Source: an uncultured Lachnospiraceae bacterium
GTDB taxonomy: Bacteria > Bacillota > Clostridia > Lachnospirales > Lachnospiraceae
Direction of reading: 5' to 3'
Assembly: GCA_902778165.1 (NCBI GenBank)
Contig: CACYWQ010000001.1
Coordinates: forward strand, 310,001 to 374,000
Length of the DNA: 64,000 nt
This document shows, piece by piece, positions 17,768 through 25,850 of the stretch. The position numbers were made by a program, and so were the translations under genes. The notes beneath the pieces are model-generated. The model had not been told where the DNA came from and made no database searches. It saw nothing but the letters and a program-made list of their open reading frames with translations. The first letter of the stretch is position 1. Each line of letters opens with the position of its first letter.

Positions 17768-18703
17768 GTGGCAAAATTAAGTATAATAATACCTGTATAT
17801 TACAATGAGGGAGAACTGCTTCCATTATATAAGGATATGAAGGAGAAGGCGCTTGAGCCCATCCTTGCGCAGGGTGATGACTATGAGATCATCATGGTGG
17901 ATGATGGAAGTGGTGATAACAGTTGGAATGAGATGCAACAGTTGTTTGAACAGGACGACAGGATTACCCTGTTCCACTTATCGCGCAATTTTGGAGAGCA
18001 TCCGGCTATATTGTGCGGATTAGAGCATTGTACCGGAGATTGTGCCATCAATAAAGCTGCTGATCTTCAGGAACCGAGCGAACTTATTCTTGATATGTTT
18101 GCCAAGTGGAAAGAAGGATACAAGGTTGTCCTTGCGACCAGAGCAGGACGCGAAGAGGGACGTGTGCAGCAGTTCTTTGCTAACTTTTATTATAATTGTG
18201 CGCGGCGGCTGGCGTTTCCCAATATGCCTGACAAAGGATTTAACATAGAACTCTTGGACAGGCGGGCCATAAATGTTCTTCTTAGCATGGATGAGACTAA
18301 TGCGGCTTTAGAGGGTCAGATTCTTTCTCTAGGATTTAGGACCGCGTCTGTTCCGTATATAAGAAGAGCCAGAGAGATTGGTAAGAGCAGGTGGACACTT
18401 AAGAAGAAGATTAAATGCTTCATGGATATGATGTTTGTTAATTCAGGACTCCCGATTAATTTCGTCGGATACACCGGTGGCTTGATATTCTTAATATCTC
18501 TTGTGATGATTATATATTATATTATCAAATGGATTGTAATAGGCGAAACTGTAGCGGGCTGGACAAGTTTGTTTATACTGATTCTTTTTTCGCTTGGTGT
18601 AGTTATGATATCGCTTTGTGTTATAGGTAATTATATTTGGAGAAGCTTCGAAGCAATCAAGAAGAAACCGGTATTTATTGTTGAGGACGAGGTTCGGCAT
18701 TAG
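17768..18703 (+). CDS. Family 2 glycosyltransferase with two C-terminal membrane segments
   Basis: Core motifs are SIIIPVYYNEGELL, IIMVDDGSGDNSW and LSRNFGEHPAIL, but the position of the usual D-x-D reads KAADLQEP, so the metal-binding motif is weakened. Two hydrophobic segments follow near residues 228-256 and 268-296, giving the DPM1/GtrB layout. It starts with GTG at 17768 behind GGAGGAATA. The upstream formyltransferase ends 30 bases earlier, so the genes are co-transcribed. It probably loads undecaprenyl phosphate with a modified sugar, although the weak D-x-D leaves some doubt about activity. Confidence 0.83.
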   Translation: MAKLSIIIPVYYNEGELLPLYKDMKEKALEPILAQGDDYEIIMVDDGSGDNSWNEMQQLFEQDDRITLFHLSRNFGEHPAILCGLEHCTGDCAINKAADLQEPSELILDMFAKWKEGYKVVLATRAGREEGRVQQFFANFYYNCARRLAFPNMPDKGFNIELLDRRAINVLLSMDETNAALEGQILSLGFRTASVPYIRRAREIGKSRWTLKKKIKCFMDMMFVNSGLPINFVGYTGGLIFLISLVMIIYYIIKWIVIGETVAGWTSLFILILFSLGVVMISLCVIGNYIWRSFEAIKKKPVFIVEDEVRH

Positions 18704-18763
18704 TTAAGAGGCAAAATGAAGGATATACTTAGTTCGGCAGGTATGAAGATTAGAAAATAGTAA

Positions 18764-19957
18764 ATGGTCGTTGGTGTTATGTCACACAAAATTTTGTACT
18801 TGATTCATGATAATAAAAAAGGTGGGGCTGCACTTTCGTTCCTGGATATGATTAAGGGCGTATCAATGGAACATGAAGTGTATGTGCTTACACCTAATAA
18901 GAAAGGCTTTATACCGGATGAATTAGACAGGCTTGGTATATGGCATAAGTCCGCACATTACTATTGGTGGGAAATAGCCAAGATTGGCAATCCTGCTATA
19001 GATTCTGTGCGTTTTTTTGTATACAAATTTCTTGTTTTGGCTAATTATATTGAGGCCATTAGGATAGCCAAACTGGTTAAGAGATTAGGTATTGATATTA
19101 TTCATTCCAATTCAAGTACGATTAATGTTGGATCTATTGCATCCAAGATAACGGGAATGCCGCATGTATGGCATCTGCGAGAGTTCGGCGATTTGGATTT
19201 CTCTCTAACTCCTGTACGTAAGAGCGATTCCTTGGAGAAAGTAATTAATTCTGGAAATACTTCTTATATTGCATTATCTGAATTCGTCGCGAAGTACTAT
19301 GTGAAGTATATTAAGGATAACAGCAGGATTAATGTGATTTATAACGGGATTAGTTCGACATACAATTATCAGAAATCTGCGAGTGAATATAACTCAGATG
19401 CGGTCAAGTTTTTGATATCCGGCAATTATTGCGAGGAGAAAGGCCAGATAGATGTAGTGCATACGGTGGGGCTGCTTGTGTCGCAGGGTGTGACTAGGTT
19501 CAAGGTCTATATGGCGGGTCGGGGCGACTTTGCGGAAGTTAGGGAGTATATTATTTCTAACGGACTCACGGATTATGTGGTCCTTATCGGGCTTGTAGAT
19601 GATATGCTTGCTCTGCGTAAGAGGTGTGATGTGGAGATTGTGGCATCCAGGACCGAGGCTTTCGGCCGTGTGACTGTAGAGGCGATGCGAGCGTCCAATC
19701 CTGTAATCGGATCTGCGACTGGCGGCACCATGGAGCTGATACAGGACGGGATTACGGGATTCTTGTATGAGTATAAGAATGATGAGGCGCTTGCGGAGTA
19801 TATGAAGCGATTCATTGATAATCCATCGCTTGCGTATGAGATGGGCCGCCGGGCCTATGACTGGTCGGTCAACCGTTTCACCAGTGAGGAGAATGTGAAG
19901 GGGGTTGTAGGAGTTTATAAAGACATCATGTGTAGGAACACAAGCAAGGAGGTATAG
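18764..19957 (+). CDS. Family 4 glycosyltransferase
   Basis: GT-B enzyme of 397 residues with LIHDNKKGGAALSFLDM at the N-terminus and VIYNGISS, FLISGNYCEEKGQIDVV, DDMLALRKRCDVEIVASRTEAFGRVTVEAMRASNPVIG in the donor-binding half (quoted in short pieces of longer conserved runs). A second ATG at 18779 is possible. Between the upstream gene and this one, a 14-codon ORF (18716-18760) with its own AAGAGG site is seen, but it is too short to call. The 3' half of this gene is repeated nearly word for word at 22348-22890. It lies just before the WlbB/WlbC genes, so it may add the diamino sugar. Confidence 0.88.
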   Translation: MVVGVMSHKILYLIHDNKKGGAALSFLDMIKGVSMEHEVYVLTPNKKGFIPDELDRLGIWHKSAHYYWWEIAKIGNPAIDSVRFFVYKFLVLANYIEAIRIAKLVKRLGIDIIHSNSSTINVGSIASKITGMPHVWHLREFGDLDFSLTPVRKSDSLEKVINSGNTSYIALSEFVAKYYVKYIKDNSRINVIYNGISSTYNYQKSASEYNSDAVKFLISGNYCEEKGQIDVVHTVGLLVSQGVTRFKVYMAGRGDFAEVREYIISNGLTDYVVLIGLVDDMLALRKRCDVEIVASRTEAFGRVTVEAMRASNPVIGSATGGTMELIQDGITGFLYEYKNDEALAEYMKRFIDNPSLAYEMGRRAYDWSVNRFTSEENVKGVVGVYKDIMCRNTSKEV

Positions 19958-19962
19958 ATATA

Positions 19963-20478
19963 ATGAGTTATTATGTTCATCCAACCAGCATAATAGATGA
20001 CGGCGTGACCATAGGGGATTCAACTAAGATATGGTGTTTCTCGCATGTACAAACAGGGGCTGTGATTGGAAGCAATTGTTCGCTGGGTCAGAATGTTAAT
20101 ATATCCAATAACGTCAGAATTGGCAACGGAGTTAAGATACAGAACAATGTATCCGTGTACGAAGGAGTGGAGATAGAAGATGATGTATTCCTTGGTCCTT
20201 CGATGGTTTTTACTAATGATTTAACGCCGCGGGCTAAATATCCTAAAGGACATGAGAATTTCATTAAGACTGTTGTTCGAAGGGGAGCATCTGTTGGTGC
20301 CAATGCCACAATAGTATGCGGCGTAGAGATTGGTGAGCATGCTATGGTTGCTGCAGGGTCTGTGGTGACTAAGGACGTTCTGCCATACGCCTTGGTCAAG
20401 GGTAATCCCGCCAGAGTCTGTGGGAAGGTAGATGAGTACGGGAATATAGTAGATAGAGGTAATGGTAGTAAGGGCTGA
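19963..20478 (+). CDS. wlbB: WlbB/WbpD-like UDP-amino-sugar N-acetyltransferase (hexapeptide repeat)
   Basis: The 171-residue left-handed beta-helix protein has repeated I-G-x4 turns and the family stretches KIWCFSHV, SLGQNVNI, VKIQNNVSVYEGVE and DDVFLGPSMVFTND. WlbB/WbpD acetylates the 3-amino group of UDP-2-acetamido-3-amino-glucuronate, using acetyl-CoA. The histidine of KIWxFxHV is expected to be catalytic. The start follows AAGGAGG. The stop codon lies within a terminator-like stem. It precedes the aminotransferase WlbC, and an eroded paralogue sits at 13643. Confidence 0.9.
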   Translation: MSYYVHPTSIIDDGVTIGDSTKIWCFSHVQTGAVIGSNCSLGQNVNISNNVRIGNGVKIQNNVSVYEGVEIEDDVFLGPSMVFTNDLTPRAKYPKGHENFIKTVVRRGASVGANATIVCGVEIGEHAMVAAGSVVTKDVLPYALVKGNPARVCGKVDEYGNIVDRGNGSKG

Positions 20479-20497
20479 GTATAACTCGGCCCTATTT
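20471..20497 (+). terminator. Terminator-like hairpin after wlbB
   Basis: AGGGCTGAGT (20471-20480) and ACTCGGCCCT (20484-20493) form a 10-bp stem with one G-T wobble and a 3-base loop, followed by a weak T-rich run. The left arm contains the stop codon of wlbB. A promoter-like element comes 20 bases later, so this may separate wlbB from wlbC transcription, or act as a partial terminator. Confidence 0.6.
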
Positions 20498-20513
20498 AAT
20501 TCATTGTGCGGTA

Positions 20514-20522
20514 TGTTATAAT
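20514..20522 (+). promoter_or_regulatory. Extended -10 promoter upstream of wlbC
   Basis: TGTTATAAT is a perfect TATAAT box with the TG extension. No good -35 box is seen, which fits an extended -10 promoter. The predicted start of transcription is near 20529, about 30 bases before the wlbC ATG. Confidence 0.6.
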
Positions 20523-20560
20523 GCTAATAATTTAGTAAAACAAATTTGGAGATAGATAAT

Positions 20561-21697
20561 ATGCAATTCAGAGATATTAAGACGCAGTATGAACATCATA
20601 AAGAAGCGATAGACAATGCAATCTTACAGACAGTTAGTGGCTCTGTATTTATTGGTGGAAGTCCTGTGACGAAACTTGAAGAGGCGTTGGCTAAGTATGT
20701 AGGAGTTAAGAATTGTATCACATGTGCCAATGGAACGGATGCACTTCAACTGGCGCTTATGGCGTGGGGAATAGGTGAGGGTGATGCAGTGTTTATACCG
20801 GACTTTACATTCTTCTCAAGCGGAGAGGTGGCACCCACTGTTGGTGCGACCCCTGTATTTGCAGATATTGACAGAGATACGTTCAATATAAGTGTTAGTG
20901 CGCTTGAAGAACAGATTAAGTGGGTGAAGAATAATACTAATCTGGCGCCCAGAGTTATTGTGGCGGTTGATCTGTTCGGACAGCCTGCGAACCATGATGA
21001 GATTCGTAAGATTGCCGATAAGTATGGAATGTATGTGCTTGAAGACGGAGCGCAGGGTTTTGGTGGTCGTATCGGCGGGGATAGGGCATGCGGATTTGGT
21101 GATATCTCAACTACATCTTTTTTTCCTGCTAAGCCGTTGGGATGTTATGGCGACGGCGGAGCGATATTCACGGATAATGATGAGTGGGCGGATATGCTTA
21201 GGTCGCTTAAGGTACATGGCAAGGGCGAGGATAAATACGATAATGTGCGTATCGGAATGAATTCCAGACTGGATACGATTCAGGCGGCGGTGTTGCTTGA
21301 GAAATTGGATTTCTTTGATGAGGAGGTTGATGCGTGCAATCGTGTTGCTGATATGTATGGACGATACCTGGCGGATTGCCCGGGTGTTGTGTTGCCGACT
21401 GTGCCGGATGGCTATGTAAGCAGTTGGGCGCAGTATACCGTTCTTGTTGAGTCATCGGCTGTAAGGGAGCAGCTTATGGCGGAGCTTAAGAAGTCGGATA
21501 TTCCGAGCATGATATATTACCGTAAGCCGATGCATATGCAGGGCGCCTTCCACGATAATCTTGTTGGTCTTGACAGTTATGCTGTTACTGAGGATGTGTG
21601 CGGACGCTGCGTATCTCTTCCTATGAGCGCATATGTGACGGAAGAGGATGTTAAGAAGATATGCGAGGTTGTGAGGGGAGTTGTGAATATATTATAG
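20561..21697 (+). CDS. wlbC: WlbC/WbpE-like UDP-keto-uronate aminotransferase
   Basis: This DegT-family PLP enzyme begins MQFRDIKTQYEHH and has TCANGTDALQLALMA, VLEDGAQGFGG and the lysine segment TTSFFPAKPLGCYGDGGA, all close to WbpE/WlbC. The reaction converts the 3-keto group of UDP-2-acetamido-3-keto-glucuronate to an amine, which WlbB then acetylates. TTG at 20546 would add five residues, but TTTGGAG lies nine bases before the ATG at 20561, which is preferred. The dehydrogenase needed upstream of this step is at 32099, and the only WlbA-like oxidoreductase in view (12612) looks damaged. Confidence 0.9.
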   Translation: MQFRDIKTQYEHHKEAIDNAILQTVSGSVFIGGSPVTKLEEALAKYVGVKNCITCANGTDALQLALMAWGIGEGDAVFIPDFTFFSSGEVAPTVGATPVFADIDRDTFNISVSALEEQIKWVKNNTNLAPRVIVAVDLFGQPANHDEIRKIADKYGMYVLEDGAQGFGGRIGGDRACGFGDISTTSFFPAKPLGCYGDGGAIFTDNDEWADMLRSLKVHGKGEDKYDNVRIGMNSRLDTIQAAVLLEKLDFFDEEVDACNRVADMYGRYLADCPGVVLPTVPDGYVSSWAQYTVLVESSAVREQLMAELKKSDIPSMIYYRKPMHMQGAFHDNLVGLDSYAVTEDVCGRCVSLPMSAYVTEEDVKKICEVVRGVVNIL

Positions 21698-21807
21698 GCT
21701 GATATGTGGCGAAGGGTTCAATGATTATATGTTTGAAAGGTATCTGATATGGGCAGAGAATAATATATAGATTAATCCAGGGAATGGTGATTATTTGGAG
21801 GATGAAA

Positions 21808-22290
21808 ATGATTAATACAATAATAAATATTTTTGCGGTTATTCTGTCACCAGTTTTCGCAGTATGGGTAGGACGAGTTTTGCAGAATAGGTCGGAAAAA
21901 AGAAAAGATAAGATGAATGTGTTCCGTTCGATAGTTTCGAGTAGGATTTATGGATGGACTGTCGATAGTGTCAATGCACTTAATCTTATTGAGATTGTGT
22001 TTTATAAAGATAAAAGTGTATGTAATCAGTGGAGAAAGTATTATGAGGCCCTGAATGTAAAACCGCCGATTAGTGATGAACAAAATAGAAAGATGCTTTT
22101 CGAACAAAATGAACTTATTCGAGTGATGGGGAAATCTATGAACTATAGCGATGATGCTATTGCACAGATAATAAGAACGCCATATATTCCAGTTGCAATG
22201 TCACATCAAATGCAAAACCAGCAGCAGTTTCAAGATATGCAAATGGTTGCTATACAAAAGTTGTTAAATGGATTGAGTGATAAGCAATGA
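21808..22290 (+). CDS. DUF6680-like small membrane-anchored protein
   Basis: The 160-residue protein has one N-terminal hydrophobic segment (residues 3-22) followed by a basic stretch and VFRSIVSSRIYG, then SVNALNLIEIVFY. This order resembles the DUF6680 family, whose function is unknown. GGAGG ends six bases before the ATG at 21808; in-frame ATGs at 21784 and 21802 are worse placed. The C-terminus is rich in glutamine and methionine (near residues 133-148). It opens the accessory island and has no clear partner among the neighbours. Confidence 0.65.
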   Translation: MINTIINIFAVILSPVFAVWVGRVLQNRSEKRKDKMNVFRSIVSSRIYGWTVDSVNALNLIEIVFYKDKSVCNQWRKYYEALNVKPPISDEQNRKMLFEQNELIRVMGKSMNYSDDAIAQIIRTPYIPVAMSHQMQNQQQFQDMQMVAIQKLLNGLSDKQ

Positions 22291-22347
22291 GTTTATATAG
22301 GGATTGGCCAAAATAGTTAATAGTTCGCCCTGAGGCTGCGAAAAACA

Positions 22348-22941
22348 GCGAGTGAATATAACTCAGATGCGGTCAAGTTTTTGATATCCGGCAATTATTG
22401 CGAGGAGAAAGGCTAGATAGATGTAGCGCATACGGTGGGGCTGATTGTGTCGCAGGGTGTGATTGGGTTCAAGGTCTATATGGCGGGTCGGGGTGACTTT
22501 GCAGAAGTTAAGGAGTATATTCTGGCTAGCGGAGTCGCGGATTATGTGGTACTTACCGGGATTGTGGATGATATGCTTGCCTTGCGTACGAGATGGAATG
22601 TGGAGATTGTTGCATCCAGGACCGAGGCTTTCGGCCGTGCAACTGTAGAGGCGATGCGCGCGTCCAATCCTGTTATCGGATCAGCGACAGGCGGCACTAC
22701 GGAGCTAATACAAGACGGAGTTACGGGTTTCTTGTATGAGTATAAGAATGACGAGGCGCTTGCGGAGTGCATAAAGAAGTTCGTTGACAGGCCGTCGCTT
22801 GCATATGAGATGGGCCAGCGGGCTTATGAGTGGTCGGTTGATAAGTTCACCAGCGAGGAGAATACTAAGGGTGTTGCTGGGGTGTATGAGAGGATACTAA
22901 ATAACTATAATCTTGGAAAATCTGAAAAGCACTCTAATTAG
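22348..22941 (+). pseudogene. Duplicated, 5'-truncated copy of the GT4 gene at 18764
   Basis: From 22348 to about 22890 the sequence follows 19379-19921 at a constant offset of 2969 bases with few changes and no gaps that I can see. The glutamine codon at 19445 is TAG here (22414), and everything upstream of it is missing, so no complete enzyme can be made. Downstream of the stop the frame stays open for about 170 codons with conserved DDMLAL and VEAMRAS motifs, and the C-terminal 16 residues differ from the parent. It is most simply a remnant of a tandem duplication or recombination. Confidence 0.88.
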
Positions 22942-22942
22942 G

Positions 22943-23025
22943 ATAGTTCGCCTTAGGACTATGGGGGGAGTTGTGAGTGAGTATGACTCAGATGCGGTCG
23001 TTTTATAATATTCGGAAATTATCTT
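22943..23025 (+). repeat. Third, very short fragment of the same duplicated unit
   Basis: ATAGTTCGCCTTAGG at 22943-22957 repeats ATAGTTCGCCCTGAGG, which stands about 30 bases before the copy at 22348. GTGAGTGAGTATGACTCAG and GATGCGGTCG follow, matching the first 50 bases of that copy with several changes, after which similarity stops. It looks like the stub of a third copy, or the junction of the duplication. Confidence 0.7.
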
Positions 23026-23073
23026 CGCCTGCATTTAATGAATATATATTTAATCCGATGATATTAAATACTA

Positions 23074-23832
23074 ATGATGCAACAAATTGATAGAGACGCT
23101 GTTAAACAGGCTTTTGCCTCATATACTGCAAACTACAATGCTGAGGACCCTAAGATTAAGCTTAAGATTGACCATACATATCGCGTGGCGGATTTATGTG
23201 ATAGGATTTCACAGACAGTTTCCGAAGTAAATAGCGATTTGTCGTGGCTGTCGGGAATGCTTCATGACATCGGTCGCTTTGAGCAAATCAGAAGATATAA
23301 TACTTTTTCAGATGCGGAATCAGTGGATCATGCTGTCTTAGGAGCCGATTTGTTATTCATGGATAATCTTATAGATGTGTTTGGTTCTTATAATGAGCAT
23401 TGTAAAGATGTACTGGAGACCGTAATCAGGAATCATAACAGATTTAAGATTGATGAAGGATTGTCGGATGAATACCAGGCATATTGTAAGATATTAAGGG
23501 ATGCGGACAAGATTGATATTATACGTGTGAGTTATGATACCCCGCCAGAGGAGATATATAACGTATCATCTGAGGAATTGCGGCGAGCATCTGTAACAGA
23601 AGAGGTTAAGCAGGGCTTTATAGAAAAGCGTGCAATACTGCGTTCTGTGCGACACACCCCTGTTGATATATTGGTTAGTCATATAAGCATGCTCCATGAA
23701 TTGGAATATCCTATCAGTATTAGAATTGTACGAGAACAGGGGTATCTCGCTAAACTGCTTGATTTTAAATCCGATAATCCCAATACCCAGGATTGGTTTG
23801 AGTATATGAGGGAGAGTATGAGGGGTGTATGA
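23074..23832 (+). CDS. HD-domain phosphohydrolase
   Basis: The 252-residue protein has an HD metal centre: H34 in DHTYRV, H64-D65 in MLHDIGRF, a histidine in the NHNRF segment, and the aspartates of RDADKIDIIR. Such proteins hydrolyse nucleotides, cyclic nucleotides or other phosphoesters. It is soluble and carries no second domain. Two adjacent ATGs are available at 23074 and 23077, and the upstream ribosome binding site is weak. It stands alone between duplicated fragments and a 640-base gap, so neighbours give no clue to the substrate. Confidence 0.8.
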   Translation: MMQQIDRDAVKQAFASYTANYNAEDPKIKLKIDHTYRVADLCDRISQTVSEVNSDLSWLSGMLHDIGRFEQIRRYNTFSDAESVDHAVLGADLLFMDNLIDVFGSYNEHCKDVLETVIRNHNRFKIDEGLSDEYQAYCKILRDADKIDIIRVSYDTPPEEIYNVSSEELRRASVTEEVKQGFIEKRAILRSVRHTPVDILVSHISMLHELEYPISIRIVREQGYLAKLLDFKSDNPNTQDWFEYMRESMRGV

Positions 23833-24391
23833 GAAGTTGATATAGATGGTTATTAGTTGGAGAAAGAATTCGGTATAGAGTTCCACGATTGTTAGGAGAT
23901 GAGGTAGTTGCGTCGCTTATATGTTAAAGACGATCTTTAAACAGATATGGCTATCCTTATAAAACCATTGACGATACCTGTGATTAGATTATGAAGCAGG
24001 AAGAGAATTATAAAGCAAATTATATAGATTGAGCTTAAAATACTTGTAAGTGTGCGGGATGATAATAACCATCTTCCCGCATTTTTTGTATAAAAATGTA
24101 TTTCAAAATACAAAAACTGTTTAAGATGGCTTGTTTTTGGAGTACTTGAGAGAACTGTTTGTAATAATGGAGCGTATGACGGTGGATAAAGCAATTGATG
24201 AAGGGTTACTAGAACATAGAGTTTACCCCAAAGGGAAAGAGTGGAAAATGAGTAGAGCTTAATTGCACATCAAGGGGCTTATATATGTTCTAGACTTTAG
24301 GGAAGTTATTATACCAAATTTGATGAGAATCTACAGTATTAAGGAAGAGAATGAATAAAAGTTAACAATCAAAAATATGAGCAAACGATTG
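23833..24391 (+). other. Gap with degraded coding fragments
   Basis: No complete gene is seen. A protein-like frame at 23943-24032 (RYGYPYKTIDDTCD, stop, IMKQEENYKANYID) is interrupted by a TAG and looks like the end of a lost gene. A 31-codon ORF at 24167-24262 (ending KGKEWKMSRA) starts with ATG but has no convincing ribosome binding site and is not recognised. A terminator lies between them. Confidence 0.5.
24053..24087 (+). terminator. Rho-independent terminator
   Basis: TGCGGGA (24053-24059) pairs with TCCCGCA (24075-24081) and is followed by TTTTTTG. It probably ends transcription from the HD gene region. The sequence is unlikely to act in the other direction, since no T run follows on that strand. 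Confidence 0.7.
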
Positions 24392-24420
24392 TTGACAGAC
24401 ATGTGTCCATGTGATATATT
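24392..24420 (+). promoter_or_regulatory. Sigma-A type promoter with a palindrome in the spacer
   Basis: TTGACA (24392-24397), a 17-base spacer and TATATT (24415-24420) form a near-consensus promoter 57 bases before the DUF6076 gene. The spacer contains ACATG-TGTC-CATGT, an inverted repeat that would suit a dimeric repressor. No regulator gene is adjacent. Confidence 0.75.
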
Positions 24421-24476
24421 GTTATCAAGGAGTTTGGTGCAAGAATAATTGTTAACCAATATTTAGGAGAAGATTC

Positions 24477-25535
24477 ATGAATCCAAATGAAAAACAGGGG
24501 ATACTACCTAGTTATAATCTTTTTTTAGAATATGATGGAAAAGAGTATGTAGTGTTAAGAAGTAAGGCTCCAGTATATATGCTAGGAGAAATAGTATGTG
24601 AGTTAGAAAGGGCTACGGATGATTTTAGTTGGCTCATAAAAATAATTATGGGCTGTAAGAATTCAAATGCCCCCGCATCCTATGAAAACATATTACAGGC
24701 ATTGACAGAAATAGATGACACTATTGACTACGCTTTTGGAGCAGCAAGCGGTGCCGTGCTCATGAACGTGCTTGCATCAAGGACTCAGATGATGTTGACA
24801 TGTCTTGAATTACCGGATCAATATGACGTAAAAAGTAATTTTAAGGTAAAAGAATCTTCTGTAAAGAAAATACTTGGTAAAGGTGGTTTTAATTCGTTAG
24901 GAGCCGAAAACGTGGCACATGCATTGTTATCTGGGCTAGTGTTATCTGTTGACATGGTATCTCAGTTTCGCGAGCTAACAAGATTGGTTATGGATATACT
25001 TACAGAAGCTGATCTGGAGAATAGAGACACCGCTAAGATTAAGCATATATTATATGATAATGGCGATTTAATTGCAGCACAGCAAATTGACTACAGAATA
25101 ATGAACATTGAGGAAAAACTAACTAGCGTATATGGAATTAAAGATATTATGTCAGTTTTGATGTTCGAACTTGCAAACTGTATTAACAATAATGTTTTAA
25201 TAAAAAAATGCAACAATTGTGGGTACCATTTTCCGATACATGGTCGACCGGATGTTATATACTGTTCGTTTAAGGCTCCTAATGGGGATGGAAAGACTTG
25301 TAAGGAGATAGGAGCACAGGTCAAACGCGCGAATAAAGAAAAAAATGATGCTCTGACCAGTGAATATCGAAAGATATATCTGAGAAAGAAGATGCAGGTA
25401 CGTCGTCATCCGGGTGAAGAAAAGTATCAAGTTATGCTATCAGAGTTCTTAGATGAAGGCAAAAAGTGGCAGGACGCAATCGGAGATGGTGTCAAAAGTG
25501 AAGAAGAGTACTTGTTATGGCTTAAGAGTATTTAA
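24477..25535 (+). CDS. DUF6076-like protein with a zinc-ribbon-like C-terminus
   Basis: The 352-residue protein has a long alpha-helical N-terminal part and a C-terminal cysteine module: C245 and C248 in KKCNNCGYHF, C263 in IYCSF, and C275 in GKTCKEIGAQ. This layout matches the DUF6076 proteins I associate with Firmicute accessory regions; their function is unknown. ATG follows AGGAGAAG with normal spacing and a strong promoter stands upstream. A remnant of a TOPRIM gene lies immediately downstream, so it may once have been near a second defence-like pair. Confidence 0.7.
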   Translation: MNPNEKQGILPSYNLFLEYDGKEYVVLRSKAPVYMLGEIVCELERATDDFSWLIKIIMGCKNSNAPASYENILQALTEIDDTIDYAFGAASGAVLMNVLASRTQMMLTCLELPDQYDVKSNFKVKESSVKKILGKGGFNSLGAENVAHALLSGLVLSVDMVSQFRELTRLVMDILTEADLENRDTAKIKHILYDNGDLIAAQQIDYRIMNIEEKLTSVYGIKDIMSVLMFELANCINNNVLIKKCNNCGYHFPIHGRPDVIYCSFKAPNGDGKTCKEIGAQVKRANKEKNDALTSEYRKIYLRKKMQVRRHPGEEKYQVMLSEFLDEGKKWQDAIGDGVKSEEEYLLWLKSI

Positions 25536-25546
25536 CATAGAGATAC

Positions 25547-25692
25547 GCATGTCTGTTGGATGCAGATAAAGATGTTCACATACCTTTGGATTGGTATAAA
25601 TCATACCTGTCAGAAGAGAGAATTTTGAACCTACAGTGAAAGATTCTTATCATAAGGTGCTATCAGATGATTGTAATTTGATTAGCTGGTGA
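25547..25692 (+). pseudogene. Remnant of the TOPRIM-type gene found at 29736
   Basis: ACLLDADKDVHIPLDWYKS (25547-25603) matches CACLLETDKDTLNPLGWYKS of the intact protein, and FEPTVKDSYHKVLSDDC (from 25624, in another frame) matches its last residues FEPIVEGFYHKVLSDDC. The 30 or so residues between them and the whole N-terminal part are missing. A TGA at 25690 ends it. The rest of the gap up to 25850 contains no recognisable gene apart from the ribosome binding site of the next one. Confidence 0.85.
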
Positions 25693-25850
25693 TTTGATTA
25701 CACTGAGTATTATGTGAAGAAAACATTAGGGTTTAGCGCTTGGTATCTGATCAATATAGTTATGTTGAAAAATGTAAGGCGTACATTTAAAAATAGAGAT
25801 AAGTTAAAATAGAAATATGAACATATCAGATTGAAGGAGTAGTAAACCAA

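Noticed and set aside
18716..18760. 14-codon ORF with AAGAGG before its ATG
   Set aside because: Too short to support as a gene without further evidence; possibly a leader or a remnant.
19394..20023. 209-codon ORF on the minus strand
   Set aside because: It is antisense to the GT4 gene and wlbB, has no ribosome binding site, and its protein has no family features; the plus-strand genes explain the sequence.
22435..22941. Glycosyltransferase fragment read as a functional gene
   Set aside because: It lacks the acceptor domain and starts after an in-frame TAG that replaces a conserved codon; treated as a pseudogene.
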